Origin: Pelobates cultripes
Lineage: Eukaryota; Chordata; Amphibia; Anura; Pelobatidae
Length of the DNA: 64,000 bases
Assembly: GCA_933207985.1 (NCBI GenBank)
Contig: OW240915.1
Span: 275,864,477-275,928,476 of the forward strand
Direction: 5' to 3'
The notes beneath the pieces were generated by a model, which saw only the letters and a program-made list of their open reading frames with translations, made no database searches and was not told the DNA's origin. Positions 46,779-59,455 of this stretch are shown in pieces; within the stretch, counting starts at the first letter, position 1, and the number at the start of each line of letters is the position of its first letter. The position numbers and the translations under genes are program-made.

Positions 46779-49719
46779 GCTCCTGCAGGATCAACTCATA
46801 TCATTGCAGAGACTTAAATTAATACTGATTAGTATATAAGTAATAATTGTGTGTTTTTGTCAGCTTACAATTCAGGTATATATTAAAGGATCTGAATTCC
46901 TTTGGACAGAAGAGTACTATAAAAAAATTGATTATTGATATTAACTCACCCTTTAATGAACAGGAGCCTTTAATATGTTTTTCTCCACGTCTCTCTCTTT
47001 TTTGTGCCTTGATCATCTACTGCCCTGAAGCACCAACCTCAATGGTTTTGATCATCTTTTAGTCTATTTTCTTCAAATATTTCTAGTCTCTTTCTGGATA
47101 ACAATAATATATATTGAAGTCACTGCAACGCATCAGCTCCTCTGACAATACTGAAGCAGCCTATCCTTGAGGAACCTGATATTGTAATGTCTTTCACATG
47201 TTTTCTGAGATCTAAATTTATGTCTAACTTTTGGTACTTCAATTGACCCACATGTATAAAAATATTTTTAATTTCTTGCCTGACATTCAGATATTTAGGT
47301 ATTTGTATCTCAGTTTGGGAGTCCTCTTCTTTACTTCACAACATTTGTAGGTATGTATTCGGAACCTGTTGGACTAGGACACCAGGGAATTAAATTATGA
47401 TGTTGGCACCCCAAAATAAAGACTGCCCCAAAAAAAGCAGGACAATTGGGAACCCTGTTTCAATGGCTTTGACCTCACTGCTACAAACTTTGCATTCTCT
47501 GGAGGGGACTGAACCGGTCAATAATTTTTAATCTGTTATTGTTCACCACAATAATTTACTCTTGGTGGAGTCTGAAAGACCTAGAATGGGAGAATAGATC
47601 ATTAGTATGAATGCTTTCCACTTAAAGAATGAGACATGCCAGATTGATATTTGCACATTCTTTGTTCTTATAGAGAGGCTGTATTAAAACAACATGTGTA
47701 CAATTCAGTGCCTGTTGGTGAAGTTTTATGATGGTGAGGTTCCAAACTCCTCCCCCAGAATTGCAATACTCCCTATACAGTACAGAGATCTCATACAATA
47801 AAACAAGCTTGACTCAACATAAAGATATCTACAAAACAGAACTGAGCTGATGGATTACACAGAGCTGAAATACAGAGATACCCACACAGCACGTATAATG
47901 TTCTTCTATCTATATATCTTCCTAGCTCTCTCTTAGCACTCAGCCTCATGATCTCATCTTCAGTAGTGCTATTGCTATGATAACTGTATATTTCTATTAA
48001 ATATGGCTGCTGTTATGAAACATGTCAGCTACACCATTAGCTCTCAGCCGAGAGTGTGCACATGGTTAAAGCACCGGGCTACATATAGACTCCAAGCATG
48101 TTAGCTACTCCTGACTTACTATTAGTTCTGAACATATACTGTGCACATTGTTAAAGCAGAAGGATGCTGATAGATTCCTCACCTTTGCAGCTGCTAATAC
48201 AATTAACCTGCATTGTTAATATGGAGCCAAGGAGTAGCTAAATGACTATCAGAAGCATCAATCGTTACAGATTAAAACAAATTGAAATCAGCATCAGATC
48301 ATTCCTCAGAGTCCCAGTCATGCAGTTTGAAGCTTTACAACTTGTCAACTAGCCACAGCATGTCTCAGGTCTCCGCTGTAGAGTGACTGGGCACTTTAAA
48401 GAAGATGGAGGGTATGTGCAGTAGGAGTTGTGAAAGCTATTAGTGACAGGCAGCACAGTGTTCTATGTCAGAAATGTCCCCCTCCCCTTGTCTCCCCTGG
48501 GCTTACCTGGTTTTATATATATATATATATCAATTATGTAGTTGAGTAAATTCTCTCATTTAATCTACACTCAGGCAGTCACTGGGGCTATTACATTTGA
48601 CAGAGGCCAGAAGTGTTACTTCCAAGATGACGTCTTCCTTTTCTCTCCTGTGGACAATGTAACCCCACTCCCTGGTGCTATCAGCCAATGGTGGCCCATG
48701 TATAGAGAGGTCAGTAGCATGTCTCCATTAATGGGAAGTTGGCTCTGCTGCCCTAATGGCAACTGAATGGAAATGCCTGAATTCCTTCTTAGAGGAGACT
48801 GGATATGTTCAAAACCTTCTAAAGCAGGGCAAATTTCAAACCAACCCCATGTTTTGACATGAACAGCTACCACAGAGGGATAGGGGTTCTGCAGAACTGA
48901 ACCCCATTACAGAAGACACACTAACTCACTATCCACTATCCACTAATTCACTATCCACCTTCCACTTGAGAAAAAGAATATTAGAGTTTCTTAACTACCT
49001 CAAATTATTTATTTCCCCACATAAAAACTGAGACTAAATGAAAACTAAATGAAAAATAATACACGATACAAAGATATGTGTATTTGTTGTGAGTCTGCAG
49101 TTAGTGCTACTTCTTCAGTAAACTCTAAACAAACATGAGGTCATCTGTCCATGAATGCTCACCTGATTTTCTTCAGCACTGCTAAACTTCTCCCACAAGC
49201 AATGGTATACTGACACAAGAACAATTTCTAGTTGTAGTTCAATTGGGAGCTTTCTATTGTAAATACCTAATTAATGAATTACAGCTACCAGAAACCCAAT
49301 TCATGGCATCCTGTACAGCAGTATTTTAGAAGCACAAGGGGAAATAAATAAACATGAATAATCCTATTAAAAAAAAAAATTAGCACATCAACTGTCATCA
49401 AAGCCACACATTGCACCTAATTTGTGGGTACCTGGAATGCTACTTCAAGGTTTACTTTGTATGTTTTACCTATGATATGCATGACGTGCATCAGCATTTT
49501 CTTCCAAGGTCAAGTGGGGCAGACTTCATCCATCCTTCCTCACAATAGTTTGGCTAGCATGCGGAATTGATGTTTAAATAATGCTAATTCCATACTATTC
49601 CACAGAATGGCTCTTACTAGCAGTGCATCAGATGGTTCATAATGCAAAGTTTCCATAAAAGGACATTTTGAGGAAACTGTATAACTCAGAGCAGATGTTG
49701 TTTGTATGGAACCCACAAT
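46779..49719. other. Non-coding DNA
   Basis: Mostly unique sequence. A GC-richer block at 48,360-48,910 includes overlapping frames on both strands (48,542 + and 48,616 -) with no domain, and may be an old repeat. A small ctatccact tandem lies at 48,925-48,965. Confidence 0.4.
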
Positions 49720-50090
49720 CAAGGTACTCATTAGCGATTAGTGTAATGCACAATCTCATGAAGTTGGGAAGCCAAAATTCACATGCAATCTAATCTATTT
49801 AATCCAGAGTTAGCATACAATTAGGGACTGGTGCTCAATTAGTGAATCAAATTAACTGCCATATATAACATATAATTTCTAATCCTTTACTAGCATGAAA
49901 TAAAAAGGTGACACAAAGTGTAAGATTAAAATTTAACCAAAGGATTCCGACAAACAGCTCTTTAAAGTATCCAAGGCCTGTTCCTTGCCTCTTATCATGG
50001 TCTTCGAGTGAATATCCATTTATAATAGGCAGATGATGGGGTGTGATTATCTTTGAAATAAAACTAGCTTAAATTATCAGCATGGAAATG
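49720..50090. other. Candidate conserved non-coding element
   Basis: Unique sequence with many ATTAG/TTAAT/CAATTAG cores (for example cattagcgattagtgtaatg, ctcaattagtgaatcaaatta) and no repeat hallmarks. It resembles homeodomain-rich enhancers by composition only. Confidence 0.25.
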
Positions 50091-50865
50091 TCTTGTTCTT
50101 TTTTAATTCATTTTTTTTTTATTTTAAGGCAGTACTTTGTCATTTCATACATCTATCATTTAGTCCAATATTGTTATGTTGATTTTTCTTGATTATGTAT
50201 GCATATTGCGAAGATTTTTCATATGGACCACAAATTTAATTTATGACATATATTTACAAGTCATAAAACATTAGCTGTACAATAATACATGCTATTCCCA
50301 ATTGATTAGAATTATTAAAATATACATGTAGTAATTTGATCTAAAAAACAAACACATTTATTTTTCTCTTCTTATCGGGATATGTTTATAAAGGATCTAA
50401 TTTTGGATGATACCATAAATACATTTCTCTTGCTTATTGCAAATTTGTGGATCACGGACGGTGGATGATACAGGAGTCCCATTTTCTTGGAACAGACGGG
50501 CAAGACAAAATGAAGAAAGATTCTAGTGACAGGGTGAGGATGATTTGAGCAGGCTAGCATTATGAATGATATGTTAAGTGATTGGTTGAGATAGAATACC
50601 TGAATTGCTGCTTTTTGCAGATGCTGATTTTCATCTAAATTGTTAAGCTTGCTCTCAGGAGAGTCAAACCCATATGTGTGAGCTTGCATATGCATGAACT
50701 GCTATATATACGAGAGAGTGTGCGTATTTATGATGTATGTTTTTAGATAAATAAACATGTATGCATATTCATAAATGTGTATATGTGTATATATATATGC
50801 ACATACACATTATACAAATGTATATATGTATATATACATATATCTATAACAACAACCAACAACGT
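50091..50865. other. AT-rich non-coding DNA with TA/TG simple repeats
   Basis: TATATG/TGTATA-type simple sequence at about 50,700-50,850. The 107-codon minus frame at 50,372-50,695 shows no recognisable domain. Confidence 0.5.
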
Positions 50866-51525
50866 TATGGTGGGGAAAAAAAGTGTGATTGAAAACCCCT
50901 TCCACCTAAAGTCTGTGGATAGTTAATACAATGTTAAAGAAAAATCTGCACACCAGTCAAGCCATAAGACTTGCTTTTCCCACAGAAATCACAAATTTGC
51001 AGTGATGTTACTACCGCAAAGGATTCTGGGTGGGCATATGCAAATTAGTTCAACAAAGAATCACATTTTTGCCTCATTCCATTTTAAACGTGGATTCCTT
51101 TGAGTCTGTGTATGCTGTATACAACAGCTTTGAAACACAACTTAGGAAAAGATGCAAAGCCAGTGACCCGTTCATGAACAGATGTTTCATTGTTAATCCT
51201 TTGCGGTAGTAACATCAATGCAAATTTGTGATTTCAGTGGGAAAAGCAAGTCTTATGGCTTGACTGGTCTGCAGATTTTTGTTTAACATTGTATTAACTA
51301 TCCACAGACTTCACGTGGAAGGGGTGTTCAATCACAATTTTTTCCCCACCATAGCTGTTTTGGTTGTTGCTTCGCAAGTACCTTCAAGCCTCAAAGCTAG
51401 CCAGTAACCAACCTCATGCTGATGATTTGCATTAACAATGGCACAGCTGTGATATCTGTGGGAAAAACAAGCCTTATGGCTTGACTCGTGTGCAGATTTT
51501 TGTTTAACATTGTATTAACTATATA

Positions 51526-51530
<5 letters not shown>
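50866..51530. repeat. Fold-back element: two inverted arms plus a third partial arm
   Basis: The left arm 50,866-51,025 (tatggtggggaaaa ... ccgcaaaggatt) is the reverse complement of the right arm 51,195-51,353 (aatcctttgcgg ... ttccccaccata), about 160 bp each, with few mismatches and a 169-bp spacer. A third partial copy at about 51,446-51,522 repeats the right arm directly (gtgggaaaaacaagccttatggcttgactcg ... taacattgtattaact) and runs into a (TA)n tract. No protein. Probably a non-autonomous fold-back transposon. Confidence 0.9.

Positions 51531-51584
<54 letters not shown>
51519..51584. repeat. (TA)n microsatellite
   Basis: A nearly pure TA run attached to the third fold-back arm. Confidence 0.95.
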
Positions 51585-51586
<2 letters not shown>

Positions 51587-51654
51587 TTCATCTTGATAAA
51601 AGTTCCTGTGAGGACAGAAATTTAGATTTTGTCTGTTTGTGTGCTGTTATATAC

Positions 51655-51905
51655 ATACAACACTGAAGAAGTCCAGAATGGGACGAAACACGTAGGATTT
51701 TAATCTTTATTCTGTCAAACAAACTTTTTATTTATTTTTTCTTTTACTTTGGATCTGTGATCCTGATTGCTGCTCTATTGCCTGCTGAGTGTCTGTATCA
51801 TCTGCTGAATACTTGGATACCACTGTGATGTGGCGATATGCTGTTTTACCTTTGATACATTGTAAGTGCAACTTGTAGAATAAATTTGTTATATTTTCAT
51901 AGAGT
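51655..51905 (+). mobile_element. PLE-like terminal region with hairpin-GAAAC motif
   Basis: ACACTGAAGAAGTCC-agaatg-GGACGAAACACGTAGG at 51,660-51,697: CTGAAGA + A, stem GTCC/GGAC, GAAAC. It is followed by a T-rich stretch and aataaatttgttatattttc at about 51,880. This arrangement recurs as the terminal portion of PLE-derived repeats. No coding sequence is nearby. Confidence 0.4.
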
Positions 51906-52274
51906 CTGCACTATCTATTTTCTCTTTTTATATTTTGAGTTATTTAAGAAGATATTCCTTTATCAAGATATCTATGGCTGGAAGACTCCTTATATCCATG
52001 CAATTACCATAATAATGAGGGAGACACGCCTGAATTAACTACATTCGAGAGAGTTCTCTACCACCCTTAAACCCTATTTGTGCCTATTGTATTGCACTAT
52101 ATTTGTATTTTATTCCACCATATATACGGTGCTTATGGTAGATCCTACCAATTGTGATACAGGTTGTATTATCTGTTACCACTTTTTGGTGATTGTACAC
52201 ATATTTTTGCCTTTGGTTTTTTTCTTTGTATTATTTGTGTGCTATAATACTGGCTGTTTAAACAACATTTTTTT

Positions 52275-52276
<2 letters not shown>

Positions 52277-52312
<36 letters not shown>
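52277..52312. repeat. (TA)n microsatellite
   Basis: Pure TA run. Confidence 0.95.
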
Positions 52313-52317
<5 letters not shown>

Positions 52318-55300
52318 TCCTAAGGGTCTATTGAACAATAGCTTATTTTAAAATTTTAAATAGTTGATGTTGATAATTTAAAACTATTTTCTAAGATTTT
52401 GGGGAAAATTTTTTTAAAGTATAAAAATATAAGCATAGATGTATAATACTTGAAAGATGATATTTAGATGTTGCATGCTGTGTATATATAACAAATATTA
52501 TATTAAAAAAAATGATTTCTTAGCTAGTTAGGAATTTTTCTTAATAAGAAAATGAAAAAATAATAAGTGGAAAGGTAAGAGATTATATAAATTATAACTT
52601 AATACTATATATCTAAAACCTAAAAATGACACTATGCTGTCACAAGTACACAAATAAAGTTTGTTTTGCTCTCAGTGTTTTCCTTGAGAGATCGATACAT
52701 AGGCCCAAAAATAAAAATAAACAAATTCTAGACATATTTACGATATCTCAAATATATATTCAGAATAAGTAATAATTTTGATTAAATAATACCTGCAGAA
52801 TCTTATGCAGAAGATTGCTATGAGCATACTGTACATGCGGCTGATTCTTAAGTCTTCTGTTTTCCATTGCAGTATTCATTTTAACCCTGCCGAGCACAAA
52901 TGCACCCTATTCACAGCAGCAAAGACTATTACTTTATTACTTTTTACACGGTTTCACTAAAATTAGTCTCGTAAAGTATATTACAGACTTTAACATTGAG
53001 GTCTTCTATTAATGGTAAAAGAATAATTAAATCACACCTACAAAAAAACAATGATGTTTTTTGCAGTACATAGACATTTTAAGAGATAAAATAAATAAAT
53101 TAAAGTAATAATGTAATAATTTGATTGTTTGGATCTTCTGTTGCTCAATTTTGTTACAGTTGTAGATTTTTTTTTACCATGGGCCCCTAAACAATGCTGC
53201 AAAGCTGAAAATTTATGTTTTATGATCATCTCCTTAAGCACAAACCTATAATGACCTATGAAAAACAATGACACAATAAGTAAAAACAAAATAAAAACTA
53301 CATAAAATACTTGTTTTATTTTATTTACATTGTGCATATACATGATGTCTGCATAAGAAATTTAGACAACATTAGACAATTGACCATAAAGACCTGTCGA
53401 GCAGATGTTTGTAAACTACTTAAGTATACTCTATTATTCTTAATGGAAAACTCACACATTTGGAAGCCCTTAAGCTCTGTGGATCCAGTGTTGTGCACAC
53501 CTCTGCCCCTGTGTGATGTATTTTTCCATTTGGCCTGGAATAGCAGAAGCTATTGCTTTAAGCAGCATGTACATGTGAACATTCCGTAACATAGCAAATA
53601 GCAAGGACAGAAAATCAGAGAGTACGGTAATATATTTAGAAATGTACTGAAAATTCTGTGTTTAAATATATTCTTACCAAAACACGAAATAATGCTGCAA
53701 CAAATACCGTTTCTCATTGCTCCATAGATAATCTGTCAAGAGAATTTAAAGGAGCACTCAGTCTTTTAGAGTATTGTCTTCTTGTAGGTTTCTCTGGACT
53801 ATTGATGAGTGGCTCTGTCCCCTTAATGAAGAATGATTATGTTTTACTATTTGCGGGTTCTGCATATGAGAGCATCATCAAAGCCATGAATGGACTCTGC
53901 GTATTGTATTTTTTCTCACTGAGCGTAAAACAGCACAATTAAGCAGCACAGAGACGACTGTTTTCTTATTTTTTTTAATGTCACATATATAAATAGAAGA
54001 CCAACTTGCTACTGTCTAACAGAAGGCCTATATTTTCTATTCTAAGCACAGATCATGAATACAATATAAACAACACAGTCTTTGTGACATATTTATTTGC
54101 ATGTTCTATTCTCTTTATTGCATATATTTTGGTTGTAGTAGCATAGTCCATGTTAGTCAATTAAACTGTAAATTATAGGGTCATTCTAAGTGCCACAATC
54201 ACTTCATTTTATTTAAGCGAATATGATGCAAAAGCCCTACCCCGCAGTCTTTCTTTAAAAATGTATCTGGAGATAAATAACTCTTATTTTCCTGCGTGTA
54301 GGTCTGCCTCCTTGTTCTGCCAATCCACAAGTAAAAATACTCTGCACAGCACGTACAGTATACAATCCCTTTGACAGGCTACTTTCTCTGGCTGTCAAAG
54401 ATAGATTTCTGCAAAAGAGAGCAAGAGCCAGAGGAATAATAAAACACAAGACACTGTGTAAAGGATCTAGATTTTATCAAACTTAGTGCTCCACCTGATT
54501 CTAGCTGAGGCCGGTGGACGTTTATTATACATCTGATGCACTGGAGAAATCCACTTACTAAACAGATTACGGGGATTATAACTTCAATCAAGCTCATTCA
54601 CTGGTTGGCTGAACCTGATAAAAATTAAATAAATAGATTAGAATAAAGTACACAAAAACCTTAGACAACCATACAATTTTAATGGACATGTAAAAGAATG
54701 ATACTTAAACAGTAATCTAACACAGATCTAAAGTATCACTTTGTATACTAATCCCTATATAATCAATAAAACCATCTATCTCTATAAGATGTGGTGTACT
54801 GGAGATCTGTCCTCAATGCTACCTATGAGAAGCATTGCACTGGACAATTCCCAGGACTAAGAAGGAGGTAAGTGGCCAAAAAGATGGTGGATCTTCATTA
54901 GCTACAGAGGCTAGTTCTATAGCTATTGACATGTGAGTTTTTAAAAATTAGAAAATATTTCTTGCACTAGTTAATTTTTTTTTTTTTAGTATTGGCTGTC
55001 ACACCGGTAACTATTAAGTAAAATCTACTCACACATACTGAACTGAAATTTGGGTACTCATAATTGTCACGATCATGATCATAAGTGCCCCTAAAATAAT
55101 TATGAACAAGAATGACTTCCACACTTAGAAAACACCATTTTTAAACAGCATTTTAGGGAAATATAGTATTTAAATATCTAGTATATCAATGATAGCCATC
55201 ATTGTCCTAATATGTCAGCTAGATTGATGTATAAAACCCATATATTATAATGGATTGTGAAAAATTCAACATCTTTGTCAAGTATTCAAGAGGTTGCGCA

Positions 55301-56200
55301 GTCACTTTTCCATTTTAGAGATCTACAATTATTTTTTTATTTCAATGGAACTTAAATTCCTGACACTGAGAAGAAAACTCATGGTGCTTTCAATGTAAGT
55401 TATGTCCATCATCTTGTCACATTGTTTAAATGTTATAAAATTGCACCAGGCAGAAGGGAGAATAAATGTCCCCAACACTCTACGGTCATCAGATATAAGA
55501 AATATGGTAAGTAGGTTTCTTTCATTTTATACAATTTGAAAGAAAAAAAAATGAGTGAATAAAAGAGAACAAGACATGTGAGCGAGATATTAACTGTGAA
55601 TTACTATGCAGGTAATTTAGCTTCCAAACTTAAAAAAAGTATAGAGAATTATTATTCTGTCATTGATAATGACAGTAGGGTTTCAATTACAAACTAGCCG
55701 TTAATATTATTTAATATATGTTTTAATAAACTATTTTATTACTGAAAGTGTTTTACAATGTTGAAGATACACAAATCTAATGGTCCTCGAAGTGGTCACC
55801 TTCTAAAATTCTGAGCTACTGGGGTTTTAGCATCTTGAATGGTAAATTACTGATATTATCCTGTTTGGGCCGGAACCCGAAATCCTGAAGTTTGAACAGA
55901 CTGGCAATTAAATGATTATATATGAAATAACTCATTAAAATTTTTATATGGTTAGTCATGAAAATGGGAAATGTGTGAAATCAGGTAGAGAATTAAAATT
56001 TTTGGACAAATTTGCTAAGCAGGAGAAATTATAGACTTTTTCCAATAAGACAGTTTTGGCTTCAAACTAGCTTTTCTCTAGGCTATTCCTAACATTTCCA
56101 ATTTGGTAAATATCAATCCATATATGATAGATTGTTATAATTATAAGCTGGTGAATAAATCCCAACTCATAAGAAAACAGTGTAATGCAAATAATCAATC
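52313..56200. other. Non-coding DNA
   Basis: No gene. Frames at 53,038 (-), 53,311 (+) and 53,658 (+) reach 90-100 codons in AT-rich DNA without domains. A stretch at 54,210-54,600 is GC-richer and could be an old exon or repeat, but no motif supports either. Confidence 0.45.
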
Positions 56201-56440
56201 TATTATTATTATTATACTTATATAGCATCAACAAATTCTGTAGCGCTTTACAATGGGTGGACTAACAAACATGTAGTTGTAACCAGACAAGTTTGACTCA
56301 CAGGAACAGAGGTGTTGAGGGCCCTGCTCAATGAGCTTACATGCCAGAGGGAGTGGGATAAAGTGACACAAAAGGTAAGGGAAGTATTAGGAAAGTAGAT
56401 TGGTAGAATAGTATTCAATGAAGACTTAGTGAGGTTTTTT
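56201..56440 (-). mobile_element. (AAT)n-tailed LINE 3' end
   Basis: An ATT run at 56,201-56,216, then tatagcatcaacaaattctgtagcgctttacaatggg..., and gaggtgttgagggccctgctcaatgagcttacat, parallel to 44,051-44,200. It is a minus-strand 3' tail without coding part. Confidence 0.75.
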
Positions 56441-57539
56441 TTGGAGCCATTGACTGTTTAATTGATATGCTATTGATCTATCAATCAATCTATTTAACTA
56501 TCAAAAAATAGTGTTCTATATAAGAAAAAAACTGCATGAAAAAGTTAACAATTTTGAGACTTAAAAAAGCTTTTTTTTATAGGTCATTTATTTATGTAAT
56601 GCTCATTACATGCGTTTACAGTAGCTTTTGGGTAAATAAAATAATTAGAACGATAAATTGTTAATTATACTAATGGCATAATTTTTGTTCAGGGCACAAT
56701 GAGAAATTAACCAAAGTTCTCATTATCTATATACTTATATGCATATTATTTCCAAAATTATTTATTTATTTTGCAAAATGAGCGTCAGCAGACTAAGGTA
56801 ATTAGCATGCTGCTCAAAATGACGATATAGGTATAGACTTGTTAGTACTAAAGAATCTACAAATTTCACTTAACATAGCATAGCCCAGCAGGCATCTTTT
56901 TCTCACTGAGTGGGGTGAATACAAATCCCAAGTATACAAGTCAGATCCACCCCTTAGGGAACACGCAAGTTATATCAAAAATATTTCTATAAAGCTCTGT
57001 GTTACTAGTTTTCCATAGAGATTTAAGCCTGTCATTCAGTCACTACTTCTTCAGACATTTTAGAGCAGATATTTTTCTTTAATTATATTTAATTAAATTG
57101 AGTCAACCTAGTTACTGACATTGAATTCATAACTATACTCAAGGTTGACAGGAGAAATTCTCAGAACTTTATACATTGTGTTACTAAGAAGAGAAAAAAA
57201 CATTGTTGGAGTATACACTACATTTTAAATTGCTAACAAATTTCAGGTCAATGTAGCTAATTTCAAACAAAGCACAGTTGTTAAATTTTGTCCTAAAAGT
57301 CGCAAAGTCCTGTCGAATTCCCAAGAATTCACAGTCAAGGAAATAACAAACCAGCTATGGCTGTTATAATATGCAGATTACATACAAACCTCTGTACAGA
57401 GGTGATTAACAAATTAAATTTAGTTAATCGGATAACTCTAATGTCACTCAAAGAATTAAAATTCCACTGCAATTGATCATTTGTACTCAGGATAGGTAAG
57501 TAACGCGTTACATTTTGTTTAGCAATCATTCTGCTGTCA

Positions 57540-57770
57540 CTCAGATGTTAACTGTGTCTTGTCTGTCAATGTAAGGGCTAAGAGATGTAACTATTTGCAG
57601 TCCAGAGAGATAGGCAACAAATTGCATTTAATTGAGCTGCCAATTCTGCTATTGCTTAAAGAGTTAAAACTGTCTCATTTACAAGTGCATTGCCTGTAAA
57701 GCTTAATTATGTAGTTCAAAGAAATTTCACAACAAGAGCTGCTAAAGAATTATAAAATAAAAATAAAATA
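57540..57770. other. Candidate conserved non-coding element
   Basis: A unique block with tgcatttaattgagctgcc, gcttaattatgtagttcaaag and tttcacaacaagagctgc: TAATT cores interleaved with non-AT words and no repeat structure. Confidence 0.25.
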
Positions 57771-58639
57771 GTGTAATCGATAACCTCATAGTGGACTCGA
57801 AACAGATAATGAGTGGGTTAACTTTAATATAATTATGGAATATTACAATTAGAGAATACGTGAGTTTAGTCCTTTTGTAAATATAAGGTGTCCTTTTGAA
57901 ATGTAGTCACTACGAACCCTACAATTAGGAAAGCTTAAAAGGGATGCATCATGCATGGATTTACGATTCAGACATACAGTGGTGTCGGCATTTGTAAGTG
58001 TTCGCTGGGGTGTGTTTGTGTGCCTAGTTGCCCCTTAATTCATGTCTACATTGGACTCCCTGGCCTGTATTTAGATTGCTACCTGCATTTCTGTCTCAGT
58101 TTGAGTTAGCTCATTATCTGGTGTCGTAAAAACCACTGGAATTGATTATCAATGCTTATTCCTGGTTATTTTAAGAACAAACATTTAGCATATAGTGTCA
58201 CAATTTTTTAGTTTGCATATTTATAAATACAAAAGAAGTCGCAATTATCTTGTGTTAAAAGTTAGCCATCATTGCCCTAAATTCAGTAACCCCAATTGAG
58301 ATAAAATATCAAATCTTAAACTCGTTATGCACCTGTATGCAATTTTGGCCTTTAAATCATATCAAAGCAAAACCATACAACATCGTGCTTACAAATAAGA
58401 CAGCTCCTTAATTCTGTAACATTTTTAGCAACAATTTCAACACAGACATAAGAAAATGTATTTTTGTTTATGCTTTCTGCTATCTTTATGTAACGATTAT
58501 ACCTTTATTTCAATTTTGTATATGCCTCGTCTTTGCTTTTACTTTTAGCTTCACACTAAATATGGTTATTAAATATTCCATAAAACAAGAAATAAGTGTT
58601 GTGTTTGATATACACTTCAAAAGCCTAAAAGGCCAAAGA

Positions 58640-58910
58640 AAGCCCTTCCTTAATTATTGAAGAAGTGTCTGTAAAGGAAACATGAGCAAATAGCCTTCGT
58701 TCTTTCATCCTGAGTAACCTTTTATTGTCCTTTTTTCTTCAGATGGCCAAGTCAGTATATTTAATGAAAGCAGCAGAAACCATCAAAGAAGGCAGGGGTC
58801 TAATAAATGGTCCTGATTAAAGGCCCTGACAGGGTATGAACTTTGCATAAATTTTCTTATGGTGTCAGAGAAGGATACTGATTGAGCCCCATTACCATAA
58901 TCACACATTT
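58640..58910. other. Candidate conserved non-coding element
   Basis: A unique, balanced-composition block (cttttattgtcc, cagatggccaagtcag, aataaatggtcctgattaaagg, tttgcataaattt). The CTTTTATTGT and TTTGCATAA words resemble SOX and POU sites, but this is suggestive only. Confidence 0.25.
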
Positions 58911-59158
58911 AGAGAAAATGCTATAATGTATCAGAAACATTTCTGTTAGTGTAATAATTTTAAGGGCTTTAAAATGCAAATAGCATTATAGAATATGTTT
59001 TAGTAATATTCTAAGAGCTTGATTATTCAAACATTTAGTATGAAATACATCTATTCAAAATAAAGGGTGCAGTTTACTTATTGTATATTTTATATATTTG
59101 TATGTATGTATGTATATATAAATGTACAAATTATTAGTATATTCTATCATATGTGTGC

Positions 59159-59162
59159 ATAT

Positions 59163-59216
<54 letters not shown>

Positions 59217-59372
59217 ACACACACACACACACACATATATAGATTTGCATGTACACACACACACACACATATATATATATTTACATATACACACACTTAT
59301 ATTTTTACACACATACACACACATATACATATATATATTTACATACACATACACACACTTATATTTTTACAT

Positions 59373-59447
<75 letters not shown>

Positions 59448-59455
59448 CATTATTT
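59159..59455. repeat. Compound (CA)n/(TA)n microsatellite
   Basis: Alternating ACACACAC and TATATATA tracts with short ATTTACA breaks. They open 145-, 99- and 79-codon frames on both strands that encode Ile/Tyr/Thr/His repeats and are not genes. Confidence 0.95.

Larger units (their letters stand above)
56441..59158. other. Mostly unique non-coding DNA
   Basis: No repeat family is recognised apart from simple AT tracts. Two candidate conserved stretches are listed separately. Confidence 0.5.
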
